Below the pieces are notes generated by a model. That model made no database searches. It was not told the origin of the DNA and worked only from the letters and a program-made list of their open reading frames with translations. The position numbers were made by a program, and so were the translations under genes. From Actinospica robiniae DSM 44927 (GTDB taxonomy: Bacteria > Actinomycetota > Actinomycetes > Streptomycetales > Catenulisporaceae), in NCBI RefSeq assembly GCF_000504285.1, contig NZ_KI632511.1:3717372-3781371 (forward strand): 64,000 nucleotides of DNA. Reading direction: 5' to 3'. Below, piece after piece: positions 57,122 to 64,000 of the stretch. Every line of letters begins with the position of its first letter. Position 1 is the stretch's first letter.

Positions 57122-58162
57122 CTACGGCTTCTTCGAAAGGACGACACCGAACTGCAGGCCGGTGGAGTCGGCACGCGGGTCCGGCTCGGCGACGGCCTCG
57201 ACGGTCAGGCCGAGCCGCTCGAACAGCGCGTCCCACCACTCGCGGGTCTGCAGCCGCTGCTCGGTGACCGTGTGGATGAGGAAGTAGGGGTTGTAGAACG
57301 CGAGCGCCAGTCCGTGGCTGCCCATGACGGGGGCGAGCGGCTTGTGGTCCATCTCGACGACCATCCACCGCGCCTCGGGGTAGGCCTCGAACGTGTCCGC
57401 GAGCAGGCGCTCGACGACTTCCTGGCCTTCCTGCTGCAGGACCTCCTGGAGTACGAACGCGGTCATGAAGCAGATGCCGCGGCCGCCGTCGGGGAGGCCG
57501 AGCCGCGTCGCGTCCTGCGCGGCGCCCTGCACCAGCTCCATCCGGCCGTCGAGTCCGAGGTCGGCGCGGCGGCGCTCGCCGAGGGTGATCGACCCCGCGT
57601 TCGGCTCGACGCCGAGGCCGCGCAGGCCGGGCTTGACGACCAGCAGGTCCATCAGGAAGCTGCCGTCGCCGCAGCCGAGGTCCACGATCTTCTCCGGCCC
57701 GCCGTCCACTTCCACCTGGGCGAGCAGCTTCTCGACCAGCGGCAGCGCGTCGTAGGCACCGATTCCGCAGCTGCCCTCGCCGACCTTGGTCGTGTTGCGC
57801 GACGCGTAGATCGACCCGTCCCGGAGCACGTCCCCGAGCTGGTCCATGGACGGGGCGTAGCCGCCGACCAGCATCTCGTACCAGGGGGCGAAGGTCTGGA
57901 CCTCCACGCCCCGGGAGCTGAGGGACCAGCCGTCGTCGAGCACCGTGTAGCCCTCGTTGCGCAGGTAGCGCAGAAGGCCGCCGACGCGGTACGCGTCGAG
58001 TTCGAGGCGCTCGGCGAGGGCCTCGGCCGACAGGCCCGGCTCCTTCACGAGGGCCGCGAACAGGCCCTCGTGGAGGGCGTGGTGCAGGGCCTGAGCCAGG
58101 AAGAAGTAGCGGACCGGCTGCGTGTTGTGGATCAGTCGGCGTTCGAAATCGTCGTCGAGCAT
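57122..58162 (-). CDS. SAM-dependent methyltransferase (MppJ/MrsA keto-acid C-methyltransferase type)
   Basis: 346 residues from ATG 58162 (AAGGAAGG upstream). An N-terminal helical dimerisation domain with a winged-helix part (FFLAQALHHALHEGLFAALV, GGLLRYLRNEGY) is followed by a Rossmann methyltransferase: KIVDLGCGDGSFLMDLL is the SAM loop, GLGVEPN the acidic strand end, and WMVVEMDHKP a later strand. The layout fits MppJ and 2-ketoarginine methyltransferase (MrsA), which methylate the beta carbon of an alpha-keto acid. The aminotransferase next door could then give the beta-methyl amino acid. An O- or N-methyltransferase role is not excluded. Confidence 0.8.
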   Translation of the reverse strand: MLDDDFERRLIHNTQPVRYFFLAQALHHALHEGLFAALVKEPGLSAEALAERLELDAYRVGGLLRYLRNEGYTVLDDGWSLSSRGVEVQTFAPWYEMLVGGYAPSMDQLGDVLRDGSIYASRNTTKVGEGSCGIGAYDALPLVEKLLAQVEVDGGPEKIVDLGCGDGSFLMDLLVVKPGLRGLGVEPNAGSITLGERRRADLGLDGRMELVQGAAQDATRLGLPDGGRGICFMTAFVLQEVLQQEGQEVVERLLADTFEAYPEARWMVVEMDHKPLAPVMGSHGLALAFYNPYFLIHTVTEQRLQTREWWDALFERLGLTVEAVAEPDPRADSTGLQFGVVLSKKP

Positions 58163-58242
58163 GAAGGATTCGCCTTCCTTAAAAGGTGATCAGGTGAGCG
58201 GCCGGGCCTACCCGTCCGAGATGGTGGTGTGGTGCTGTTTCG

Positions 58243-59262
58243 CTACTTCGCGACGCGGCCGAGGCTGGCGCCGAGGCGCGCCTGGTCGTCCCAGGAGCCG
58301 ACACTGATCCGCAGCCAGCCGGCCAGGCCGACCGCCGCGCAGTCCTTGACCCGGACGAGGTCGCGGTCGAACTGGCGGGACATGGGCGCTGACGCCCATT
58401 CCCACGGCTTGGCCAGGACGAAGTTCGTCTCGGTCTCACGGACCTCGGCGAACAGTCCGCTGCCGCGCAGGGTCTCGCACAAGGCGGTCCTCGCCTCAAG
58501 GACGTGCGCGGTGAGGCGCACCATGAATTCGGGCTCTTCGAGGAGTCCCGCGGCGGCGTTGAGGCTGACCGCGTCGATCGGCATGAAGCGGCGTACCGGT
58601 TCCAGCCGCTCGATGACCGTGGACTCGCCGATCAGGCAGCCGAGTCTGATGCCGGCCAGCCCGGCGGCCTTGGAGAAACTCCGGTAGACGAGCAGGCCCT
58701 TGTCCACGGCGCCGTCCGGAGCCTCGTCGCGGGCGGCGTGCAGGACGCTCGGACGCGTGGAGAACTCGTGGTAGGTCTCGTCGATGAACACGTACTGCGC
58801 TTTTGCACGTACCGCGTCGATCCACGCGGCCGGCAGCAGGTTTCCCGTCGGATTGCCGGGCTGAGCCAGGAAGACCATGTCCCCCTCGCCGAGCCCCTGA
58901 TCCGGCGGCGATGCCGGCTGCCAGTCCGGGCCGAGCGCGATCGGGTGGAACCGCTTGCCGTTGGCCCGGATCCGGTCCTCGTACCCGTCGAAACCGGGGC
59001 GCGTGCCCCAGCCTCGCTCGACGAGCGAGAGGGCGATGTCCACCGCCTCGTCGACGCCCGCGGTCAGCAGGATCCGGTCCGGAGCGACCCCGACGTGGGC
59101 GGCCGCCAGTTCGGTCACCTCCTCCATCAGGCCACGGGGATAGCGGTGCAGCCGTCCCGCGGCGTCGATGACGCGCTTGGCCGCCAGGGCCGGCGGTCCT
59201 ATCGGGCTTTCATTCCAGTCGAGCAGCGCTTCTCCGTCAGCCGGCGCATGGGCCGCAACCAC
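58243..59262 (-). CDS. PLP-dependent aminotransferase (HisC/CobD-like, fold type I)
   Basis: 339 residues from GTG 59262 with GGAGG eight bases upstream. LLDWNESPIGPP is the HisC-type N-terminal motif; LAQPGNPTGN, FIDETYHEF (Asp) and YRSFSKAAGLAGIRLG (PLP Lys) are the cofactor residues, and LRISVGSW holds the substrate-binding Arg. It could interconvert the keto and amino acid for the adjacent methyltransferase. A 138-base gap upstream (59263-59400) contains an AT-rich stretch around 59305-59325 (revcomp CATAGTAATAAATG) that may be an internal promoter. Confidence 0.85.
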   Translation of the reverse strand: MVAAHAPADGEALLDWNESPIGPPALAAKRVIDAAGRLHRYPRGLMEEVTELAAAHVGVAPDRILLTAGVDEAVDIALSLVERGWGTRPGFDGYEDRIRANGKRFHPIALGPDWQPASPPDQGLGEGDMVFLAQPGNPTGNLLPAAWIDAVRAKAQYVFIDETYHEFSTRPSVLHAARDEAPDGAVDKGLLVYRSFSKAAGLAGIRLGCLIGESTVIERLEPVRRFMPIDAVSLNAAAGLLEEPEFMVRLTAHVLEARTALCETLRGSGLFAEVRETETNFVLAKPWEWASAPMSRQFDRDLVRVKDCAAVGLAGWLRISVGSWDDQARLGASLGRVAK

Positions 59263-59400
59263 TTTCCCGCCTCCGATTCTTCCTTTCCGGCTCTTTCTCT
59301 TGTCATTTATTACTATGCCGCGCCGTCCGGAGCCTTTCCAGGCAACGATCCGGCAATTGCATGCGGCAGTTCGGATTGCGGTAGCCGCCCCCGGAAGGGT

Positions 59401-60177
59401 TCAGCTGTAGGCCTCGTCGAGGACCCCGGGAATCCCGGACACGCCGCCGATGAACGCACTCAGCGCGTCGGCGACGACCGCGAGGTTGCCCGGATCGAGA
59501 AGGAAGAAATGGTCACCGGGATAGATCCGGATATCGCAGTGCCCGCTGGTCCGGGCCGCCCACGCATCCAGATCGCGCACGTCGACATAGGGGTCCTCGG
59601 AGCCCGCGAGCACGGTCAGCGGCTGAGTCAGCAGCCTGGTCTCGGCGACGTGCGAGGCCTCGATGTCGAGCTCGGTGTCGTGCCGGAAGAGCTGGATCAG
59701 CCGATCGCGCCAGTACGGCTCGCCGAGCAGCTGCGGAGCGGTGTTGCCCAGCTCGTCGAGGAACGAGCCGACCTCTTCGTCGGACATGGCGAGGATGGGG
59801 GCCAGCGCGACGTGCGCGGGCCGCCGGGCGCTGACGATGATCCCGGAGCAGATCTCCGGCACCGACCGGGCCAGGGCGACGGCGAGGCTCGCGCCCAGGC
59901 TGTGGCCGAGCAGGAAGGTCGGCAGCTCCGGGCGCGCGGCGAGGTCGTCGACCACGCCCCGCATGATCTCGGGGAAGGTCGTCGCGGCCGGTTCGCCGAA
60001 CCGGCGCTCGCGGCCGGGCAGCGCCACGCCGAGCAGCTCGACGGAGTCCGGCAGCAGGGTCACGAGCGGCCGGAGCGCGCTCGCGCCGGCCGCGGCGTAC
60101 GGGAAGACGACCAGACGGCAGCTGGGTGCGCCGCCGGCCTTGCGCAGAGGGAAAATCCAGTCCGGCCTCTTAGACAT
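59401..60177 (-). CDS. Type II thioesterase (second of two)
   Basis: 258 residues. RLVVFPYAAAGASALRPLV, GVALPGRERRF, nucleophile Ser93 in LGHSLGAS, Asp in LAGSEDPYVD and His in YPGDHFFL are all type II thioesterase features. It lies between the free carrier protein and the aminotransferase. Besides editing, it might release the finished non-standard amino acid from the free carrier, as CmaT does for coronamic acid; this is inference. About 40% of the positions I compared by eye differ from the first thioesterase (28696), so it is not a recent copy. Confidence 0.9.
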   Translation of the reverse strand: MSKRPDWIFPLRKAGGAPSCRLVVFPYAAAGASALRPLVTLLPDSVELLGVALPGRERRFGEPAATTFPEIMRGVVDDLAARPELPTFLLGHSLGASLAVALARSVPEICSGIIVSARRPAHVALAPILAMSDEEVGSFLDELGNTAPQLLGEPYWRDRLIQLFRHDTELDIEASHVAETRLLTQPLTVLAGSEDPYVDVRDLDAWAARTSGHCDIRIYPGDHFFLLDPGNLAVVADALSAFIGGVSGIPGVLDEAYS

Positions 60178-60277
60178 GTGATCAGGACCTTTCTGCTCCG
60201 AATCCGTATCAGGCGATAGAGGCGATCGGCCGAGCGGCGGGGCCCGAAGGACCCCGCCGCCGACCCGCCCGTTGCTG

Positions 60278-60583
60278 TCAGGCGGTGCCCGGGTCGCCGC
60301 CGCCGACGCCGACGGCCCGGCTGTTGCGGAAGATCGCCGCCGCGATCGCGCGCAGGCACCCGTCCTCGTAGAGGTCGTCCGGCGGGAGCGCGTCGTCGCC
60401 GAAGTCCTGCTCGGCGCGGGCGATCAGCCGCGTCGCGGCCAGCGAGGTGCCGCCGACCGAGAAGAAGTCGCTCTCCGCGCCCTCCACCCGCAGCCCGAGG
60501 CTGCGGCAGTTGTCGACGACCCAGGTCTCGATCTCCTCCTGACTGGAAGTCCGGCGTCCGTTCTCGGTCGCATTGGCGCTCAT
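60278..60583 (-). CDS. Free-standing peptidyl carrier protein
   Basis: 101 residues forming a single carrier domain. FFSVGGTSLAATRLIARAEQ holds the phosphopantetheine Ser47 (GGTSL; Thr in place of the usual Asp before it). A Ser/Thr-rich N-terminus and a Gly-rich tail flank it. ATG 60583 overlaps the upstream NRPS stop by 4 bases. It is the natural partner of the free A domain (54402) and the substrate carrier for the halogenase and flavoprotein, matching KtzC in kutznerides. Confidence 0.9.
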   Translation of the reverse strand: MSANATENGRRTSSQEEIETWVVDNCRSLGLRVEGAESDFFSVGGTSLAATRLIARAEQDFGDDALPPDDLYEDGCLRAIAAAIFRNSRAVGVGGGDPGTA

Positions 60584-63500
60584 ACTCTCTCCTCATTTCT
60601 GGTTATCACGGAGTGAATCGGGATACTGGAATTGATGCGTACGCCGGATTCGGCCCGCAGTTTGGCAGCCAGATCATCGATCGTGGCGCAGGCGTAAAGG
60701 TCGGCGACGGTGATGTCCCAGGCCGGAAGTGTGCGTTCGAGAATCGCCTGGACGCGGATCATCAGCAGGGAATCGCCGCCGACGTCCAGGAACCAGTCGC
60801 TGTGGCAGAAGTCGCGGTGTCCCAGGACTTTCCGCCACGCGTCGGCGATGACGTCTTCGATGTCGTCACCGAGGATCACCTCCGGTCCGGTCTGCACGAG
60901 GTCGGCCTCGGCGATCGTCGCGGCGTCGGCCTCGACACCGGACTCGACAGCGGTCTCGGTACCGCTCTCGGCCCCGGACGGAGTCTCGTCGACCACCGTC
61001 CACACCTGCGGCAGCGCGTGGCCGGGAAGTCGCTGAGCGGCGAAGGACCGCAGCGTCGCGGGCAGCGGAGAGCCGGTCAGAGTCCTGATGGCGGCCACGA
61101 TCCGTCGACCGCTGTCGTCCTCCGGCTCGACGTCCACGACGGCGTCGAGGACATCCGGGTGCCGGCGCAGGACGCCCGCCACGTGGTCGAGATCGACACG
61201 GAAGCCGAGGATCTCCACCTGGCGGTCGCGCCTGGCTATCAGCCTGAGGTCGCCGTTGGCGTCCCAGCGCACCACGTCACCGGTCCGGTAGAGGTGGAGC
61301 CCGGTATCCGGGGCGAAGGCGCCGAAGACCTCTGCGGTCTCGGCCGGCATGCCCGCGTATCGCAGGGCCAGGCCGTCACCATGGACGAACAGTTCACCGA
61401 TCCCGCCGGGCGGGACGGGGCGTCCTGAGGAGTCCAGCACCATGACACCCGTGCCCTGAATCGGCTTGCCGATCGGCAGGGCCGCGACCGTCGCGGCCGC
61501 GGGGTCCTCGACGTGGTAGACGGTGGTGAACAGCGTGTTCTGCGGCGATCCGAATCCGCACGTGACTCTCAGCCCCGGACTGCCTTGAAGTACGCGCGCC
61601 ACCTGCGCGGGAGGTATGACGTCGCCTCCGGTGAGGAGCTGGCCCACCGTCCGGAACGCGTCCGGCCTGGAGTCCGCGACCTGGCGGAAGAGGTCGGCGG
61701 AGAGCCAGAGACCGGTGACGGCCCGCGCCTGCAGGAAATTCGCCAGCGCATCCGGGGTGACCACGCCGTCCGGGTAGATCTCCACTGTCCGTCCGGCAAG
61801 CAGCGGAGCGAAGATTTCCAGCAGGGACGCCTGGCCGGCCAGCGGCGTGTGACGCAGGAAACGGATACTCGACCCCTGGGACAGGTACTCCGGGTGATGA
61901 GCGAGCCGGAGGACCGCGCGGCAGGGAATCAGGGTGCCCTTCAGCACGCCGTCGGATCCGGAAGTCATGGTGACGCAGGCGACGCGCTCGGGATCCGCAG
62001 CGGCCGGCGGCGGAGTCGAGACATCGGCGACGGGTGACTCAGGACTGACGACGGGCAGGCAGACGCGCCGCTCCCCCTCGGCACCGAGACGCGCGAGCCG
62101 GTCGTGATCGCCGACGATCACACGGACACCGGCGCGGTCCAGGATCGCCGCCGTCACCGCGGGTGGGTCATCGGCATCGACGGCGACATACGCCGCCCCC
62201 GCGCGGAGAATCCCCAGGACGGCAATGATCTCCTCCGCGGAACGGCGCACCGCGATGGCCACACAGTCGCCTTCCTTGACCCCGGCGGCGGCGAGCTGGG
62301 CTGACTGGCTCGCGGCGGCATCGACGAGTCGGCGATAGCTGACGGTGCGGTTCGGGTCGGCATCGCGAATCGCGATCGCCTCCGGGCACCTGTCCGCGGC
62401 TTCTTCGATCAGCTGCCACAGGCCGGTGGCGGACGTAGCGCCGACGACGGGACCCGACTGGAGTTCCTCCAGCCGACGCTGCTGGGCCTCGGTGATCGTC
62501 GTGACGAGGGCCAACGGGCCGTCCGGGTTCGAGGCCATCTCGACCAGGGCGCGATCGAAGCTGCCGACGAGGTCCGTCGCCTGCTCGCAGGACAGGACCG
62601 AGGTCGCGTACTCGAGTTCGAGCGTGGCATCCGCCCCCCACCCGAGCAGGGTGATCATCGCGTCGTAGGCCGTTCCCCCGGTGTGGCCGACCCGGACGTC
62701 GAACGTGACGTCCCCCGCCTTGAGCACGGGCCGCACCACTTCGCTGCGGTCTCCGAAGGCGATCTGTGCCAGCGGGTTGCGAGACGGGTCTCCGCCTGCT
62801 GACAAGGCCGCCACCAGGTCCTCGAACGGGACGCTGCCGAAAGCGAGCGCCTGCCGGGTCGCCCCGGCCGTCTGGCGCACATAGTCCGCGACGCTGCCGT
62901 CCACCGGGATCTCGCACGCGACCGTGCCGAGCCCGGTGGGACCGCCGATCACCTGCATCGCGGCCGCGGAGGAACGTCCGATCGTGGGAACCCCGACGAT
63001 GAGGCGGCTGAGCGCTCCTCTGCGCGCGACCACCAGCGCCCAAGCGGCCAGCAGTACGGTGTTACGGCTCACCTTGAGGGAACTCGCGAGGCTGACACAC
63101 CCCGACTTGGCCTCGTCCGTCAGAGCGAACGGAAGCCGGAGGCCGCTGAAGGTCCGCGTCTCGGGACGTTCGAGGTCGGAGGCGATCTCCACGGCGGTGG
63201 GCCAGCCTGCGAGCATCTCCGCGCGTCGCGGCAGGCGGTCCCGGGACAGCGCGGCGTGCTCCGCCTCGGCGATGATCTCCATGCCGGGAACCGGATCGCC
63301 GTCGTGCTCGCCACCGTCGCTGTCGGCGACACCGGCACCGCGCTCGGCGGCGTACGCGGTGATGATCTCGTTCCACAGGAGTCCGACGCTCGCGCCGTCC
63401 AGGACGGTGTGGTGCGCCAGAATGGAAAGGAACAGCCGTTCCGGCCCCGCGTGGGTGAGCACGAACGCGACCGGCGGCCGGTCATACGGCCGGAGAAGCT

Positions 63501-63870
63501 GCGGCGCCGTCGGCGCGAGCAGCCGGTGCAGAACCTCGATCCGGTCCGCGTTCGGCGGCAGCGACGGCAGGTCCTGTTCGATGACGATCGGCTGCCAGGA
63601 CGACAGAACCCTGCAGCCGAGCTCGCCTGTGTCGGCGTCGCGGGTGAAGACGGTGCGCAGTGCGGTGTTGCGCCGGGTGGCCCGCGCCAGGACCGCCTTG
63701 AGCCGGGGAAGGTCGAGGCCGCCGGCGATCTCGGCGGTGACGAGCAGGTGGAACGGCGAGGGCTTCCCGGTCAACGGTCCTTCGACGGCGAGCATGCCCT
63801 CCTGCGCCCGGGTGACCCGGGTATGCCAATCCAATGATTCGGCGACGCCGATTCCCGCCGGCCTGTTCAT
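60580..63870 (-). CDS. NRPS with condensation, degenerate adenylation and carrier domains (C-A*-T)
   Basis: 1,096 residues. C domain about 15-440 with LAHHTVLDGASVG (HHxxxDG intact). The A-domain region about 460-960 is strongly altered: A3 is MTSGSDGVLKG instead of TSGSTGxPKG; the FD of A4 is replaced by AGQASLLEIF; A5 is CGFGSPQN instead of YGPTE; and the GK of A10 is absent. The pocket Asp and catalytic Lys are therefore missing, and adenylation should not work. T domain about 1035-1050 (WFLDVGGDSLLM) is intact. It must act as a C-T module or docking scaffold loaded in trans. The ATG overlaps the P450 stop by 4 bases, and its stop overlaps the free carrier gene. Confidence 0.9.
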   Translation of the reverse strand: MNRPAGIGVAESLDWHTRVTRAQEGMLAVEGPLTGKPSPFHLLVTAEIAGGLDLPRLKAVLARATRRNTALRTVFTRDADTGELGCRVLSSWQPIVIEQDLPSLPPNADRIEVLHRLLAPTAPQLLRPYDRPPVAFVLTHAGPERLFLSILAHHTVLDGASVGLLWNEIITAYAAERGAGVADSDGGEHDGDPVPGMEIIAEAEHAALSRDRLPRRAEMLAGWPTAVEIASDLERPETRTFSGLRLPFALTDEAKSGCVSLASSLKVSRNTVLLAAWALVVARRGALSRLIVGVPTIGRSSAAAMQVIGGPTGLGTVACEIPVDGSVADYVRQTAGATRQALAFGSVPFEDLVAALSAGGDPSRNPLAQIAFGDRSEVVRPVLKAGDVTFDVRVGHTGGTAYDAMITLLGWGADATLELEYATSVLSCEQATDLVGSFDRALVEMASNPDGPLALVTTITEAQQRRLEELQSGPVVGATSATGLWQLIEEAADRCPEAIAIRDADPNRTVSYRRLVDAAASQSAQLAAAGVKEGDCVAIAVRRSAEEIIAVLGILRAGAAYVAVDADDPPAVTAAILDRAGVRVIVGDHDRLARLGAEGERRVCLPVVSPESPVADVSTPPPAAADPERVACVTMTSGSDGVLKGTLIPCRAVLRLAHHPEYLSQGSSIRFLRHTPLAGQASLLEIFAPLLAGRTVEIYPDGVVTPDALANFLQARAVTGLWLSADLFRQVADSRPDAFRTVGQLLTGGDVIPPAQVARVLQGSPGLRVTCGFGSPQNTLFTTVYHVEDPAAATVAALPIGKPIQGTGVMVLDSSGRPVPPGGIGELFVHGDGLALRYAGMPAETAEVFGAFAPDTGLHLYRTGDVVRWDANGDLRLIARRDRQVEILGFRVDLDHVAGVLRRHPDVLDAVVDVEPEDDSGRRIVAAIRTLTGSPLPATLRSFAAQRLPGHALPQVWTVVDETPSGAESGTETAVESGVEADAATIAEADLVQTGPEVILGDDIEDVIADAWRKVLGHRDFCHSDWFLDVGGDSLLMIRVQAILERTLPAWDITVADLYACATIDDLAAKLRAESGVRINSSIPIHSVITRNEERV

Positions 63871-64000
63871 CTGCTCTCCTCGTACGTCCGCAGGCCGACC
63901 TCGTCCGGGGTGAACCGGACCGGCAGGCTGCTCAGGCCGGTCAGGAAGTTCGAGTGGAAATGCGTGACCGGGCCGGTGACCTCGAACCGCGTCGTGAAGG
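63867..64000 (-). CDS. Probable cytochrome P450, C-terminal fragment at window edge
   Basis: Read leftward from base 64000, one open frame ends at TGA 63867-63869: TRFEVTGPVTHFHSNFLTGL, then SSLPVRFTPDEVGLRTYEES. A 'G(L/F)xxLPVR' ending is typical for actinomycete P450s, whose last strand reads like this. The haem loop and most of the gene are outside the window. The stop overlaps the NRPS ATG (ATGA), so it belongs to the same operon. Likely a tailoring oxidase, but the family call rests on about 43 residues. Confidence 0.55.
   Translation of the reverse strand, partial: FTTRFEVTGPVTHFHSNFLTGLSSLPVRFTPDEVGLRTYEESR

Overview
High-GC DNA with long linked operons, GTG starts, TTA codons, a SARP-type regulator and many secreted proteins points to a filamentous actinomycete (Streptomyces/Catenulispora-like; genus not resolved). 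All gene calls were made by reading translated sequence; no database search was run.

Left half (1-24.6 kb): chromosomal accessory genes. It holds three related secreted C-terminally anchored proteins (1-744, 8423-9313, 10167-11168). It also holds an EACC1 protein overlapping a caspase-kinase receptor (1154-4298), a conflict or cell-death type locus. A MerR / membrane protein / FAD monooxygenase operon has a recognisable MerR operator. Further on are DUF1963, HAD and DUF4246 proteins and an operon of lipoprotein, ECF sigma factor and membrane protein. At 21.6 kb two divergent regulators (AraC and ROK) have both lost their 5' ends. A benE transporter faces an XRE-cupin regulator, with two tandem operators between them.

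Boundary (24.6-25.1 kb): a terminator hairpin, the 3' end of a tRNA (Pro-like) and a decayed IS3 transposase tail. These look like the edge of an integrated segment.

Right half (25.1-64 kb): a nonribosomal peptide gene cluster in two convergent arms that meet at a strong hairpin at 40.78 kb. The plus arm is SARP regulator, type II thioesterase, an unknown gene, citramalate synthase, cation/proton antiporter, HTH-NB-ARC regulator and an NRPS (C-A(Ser)-T-E-C-T). The minus arm, read from the right edge, is: P450 (cut by the window), NRPS with a degenerate A domain (C-A*-T), free carrier protein, type II thioesterase, PLP aminotransferase, methyltransferase, SyrB2-like Fe/2OG halogenase, free A domain with an isoleucine-type pocket, acyl-CoA-dehydrogenase-like flavoprotein, SDR, arginine-type Fe/2OG hydroxylase, large NRPS (T-C-A-T-C-A-T-C-A-T) and MbtH.

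The central prediction is a set of free A domain (Ile-like) + free carrier + HxA halogenase + ACAD flavoprotein + thioesterase. It has the same composition as the kutzneride KtzB/KtzC/KtzD/KtzA set, which makes an allocoronamic-type cyclopropyl amino acid by cryptic chlorination. Citramalate synthase would feed 2-oxobutyrate and so isoleucine. A second tailoring set (MppJ/MrsA-type keto-acid methyltransferase, aminotransferase, VioC/GntD-type hydroxylase) suggests a modified arginine-like residue. The middle A domain of the large NRPS has a pocket sharing 6 of 10 positions with the arginine code. Domains 1 and 3 of the same NRPS carry an apparently identical 1.8-kb A-T block, a sign of recent duplication or gene conversion.
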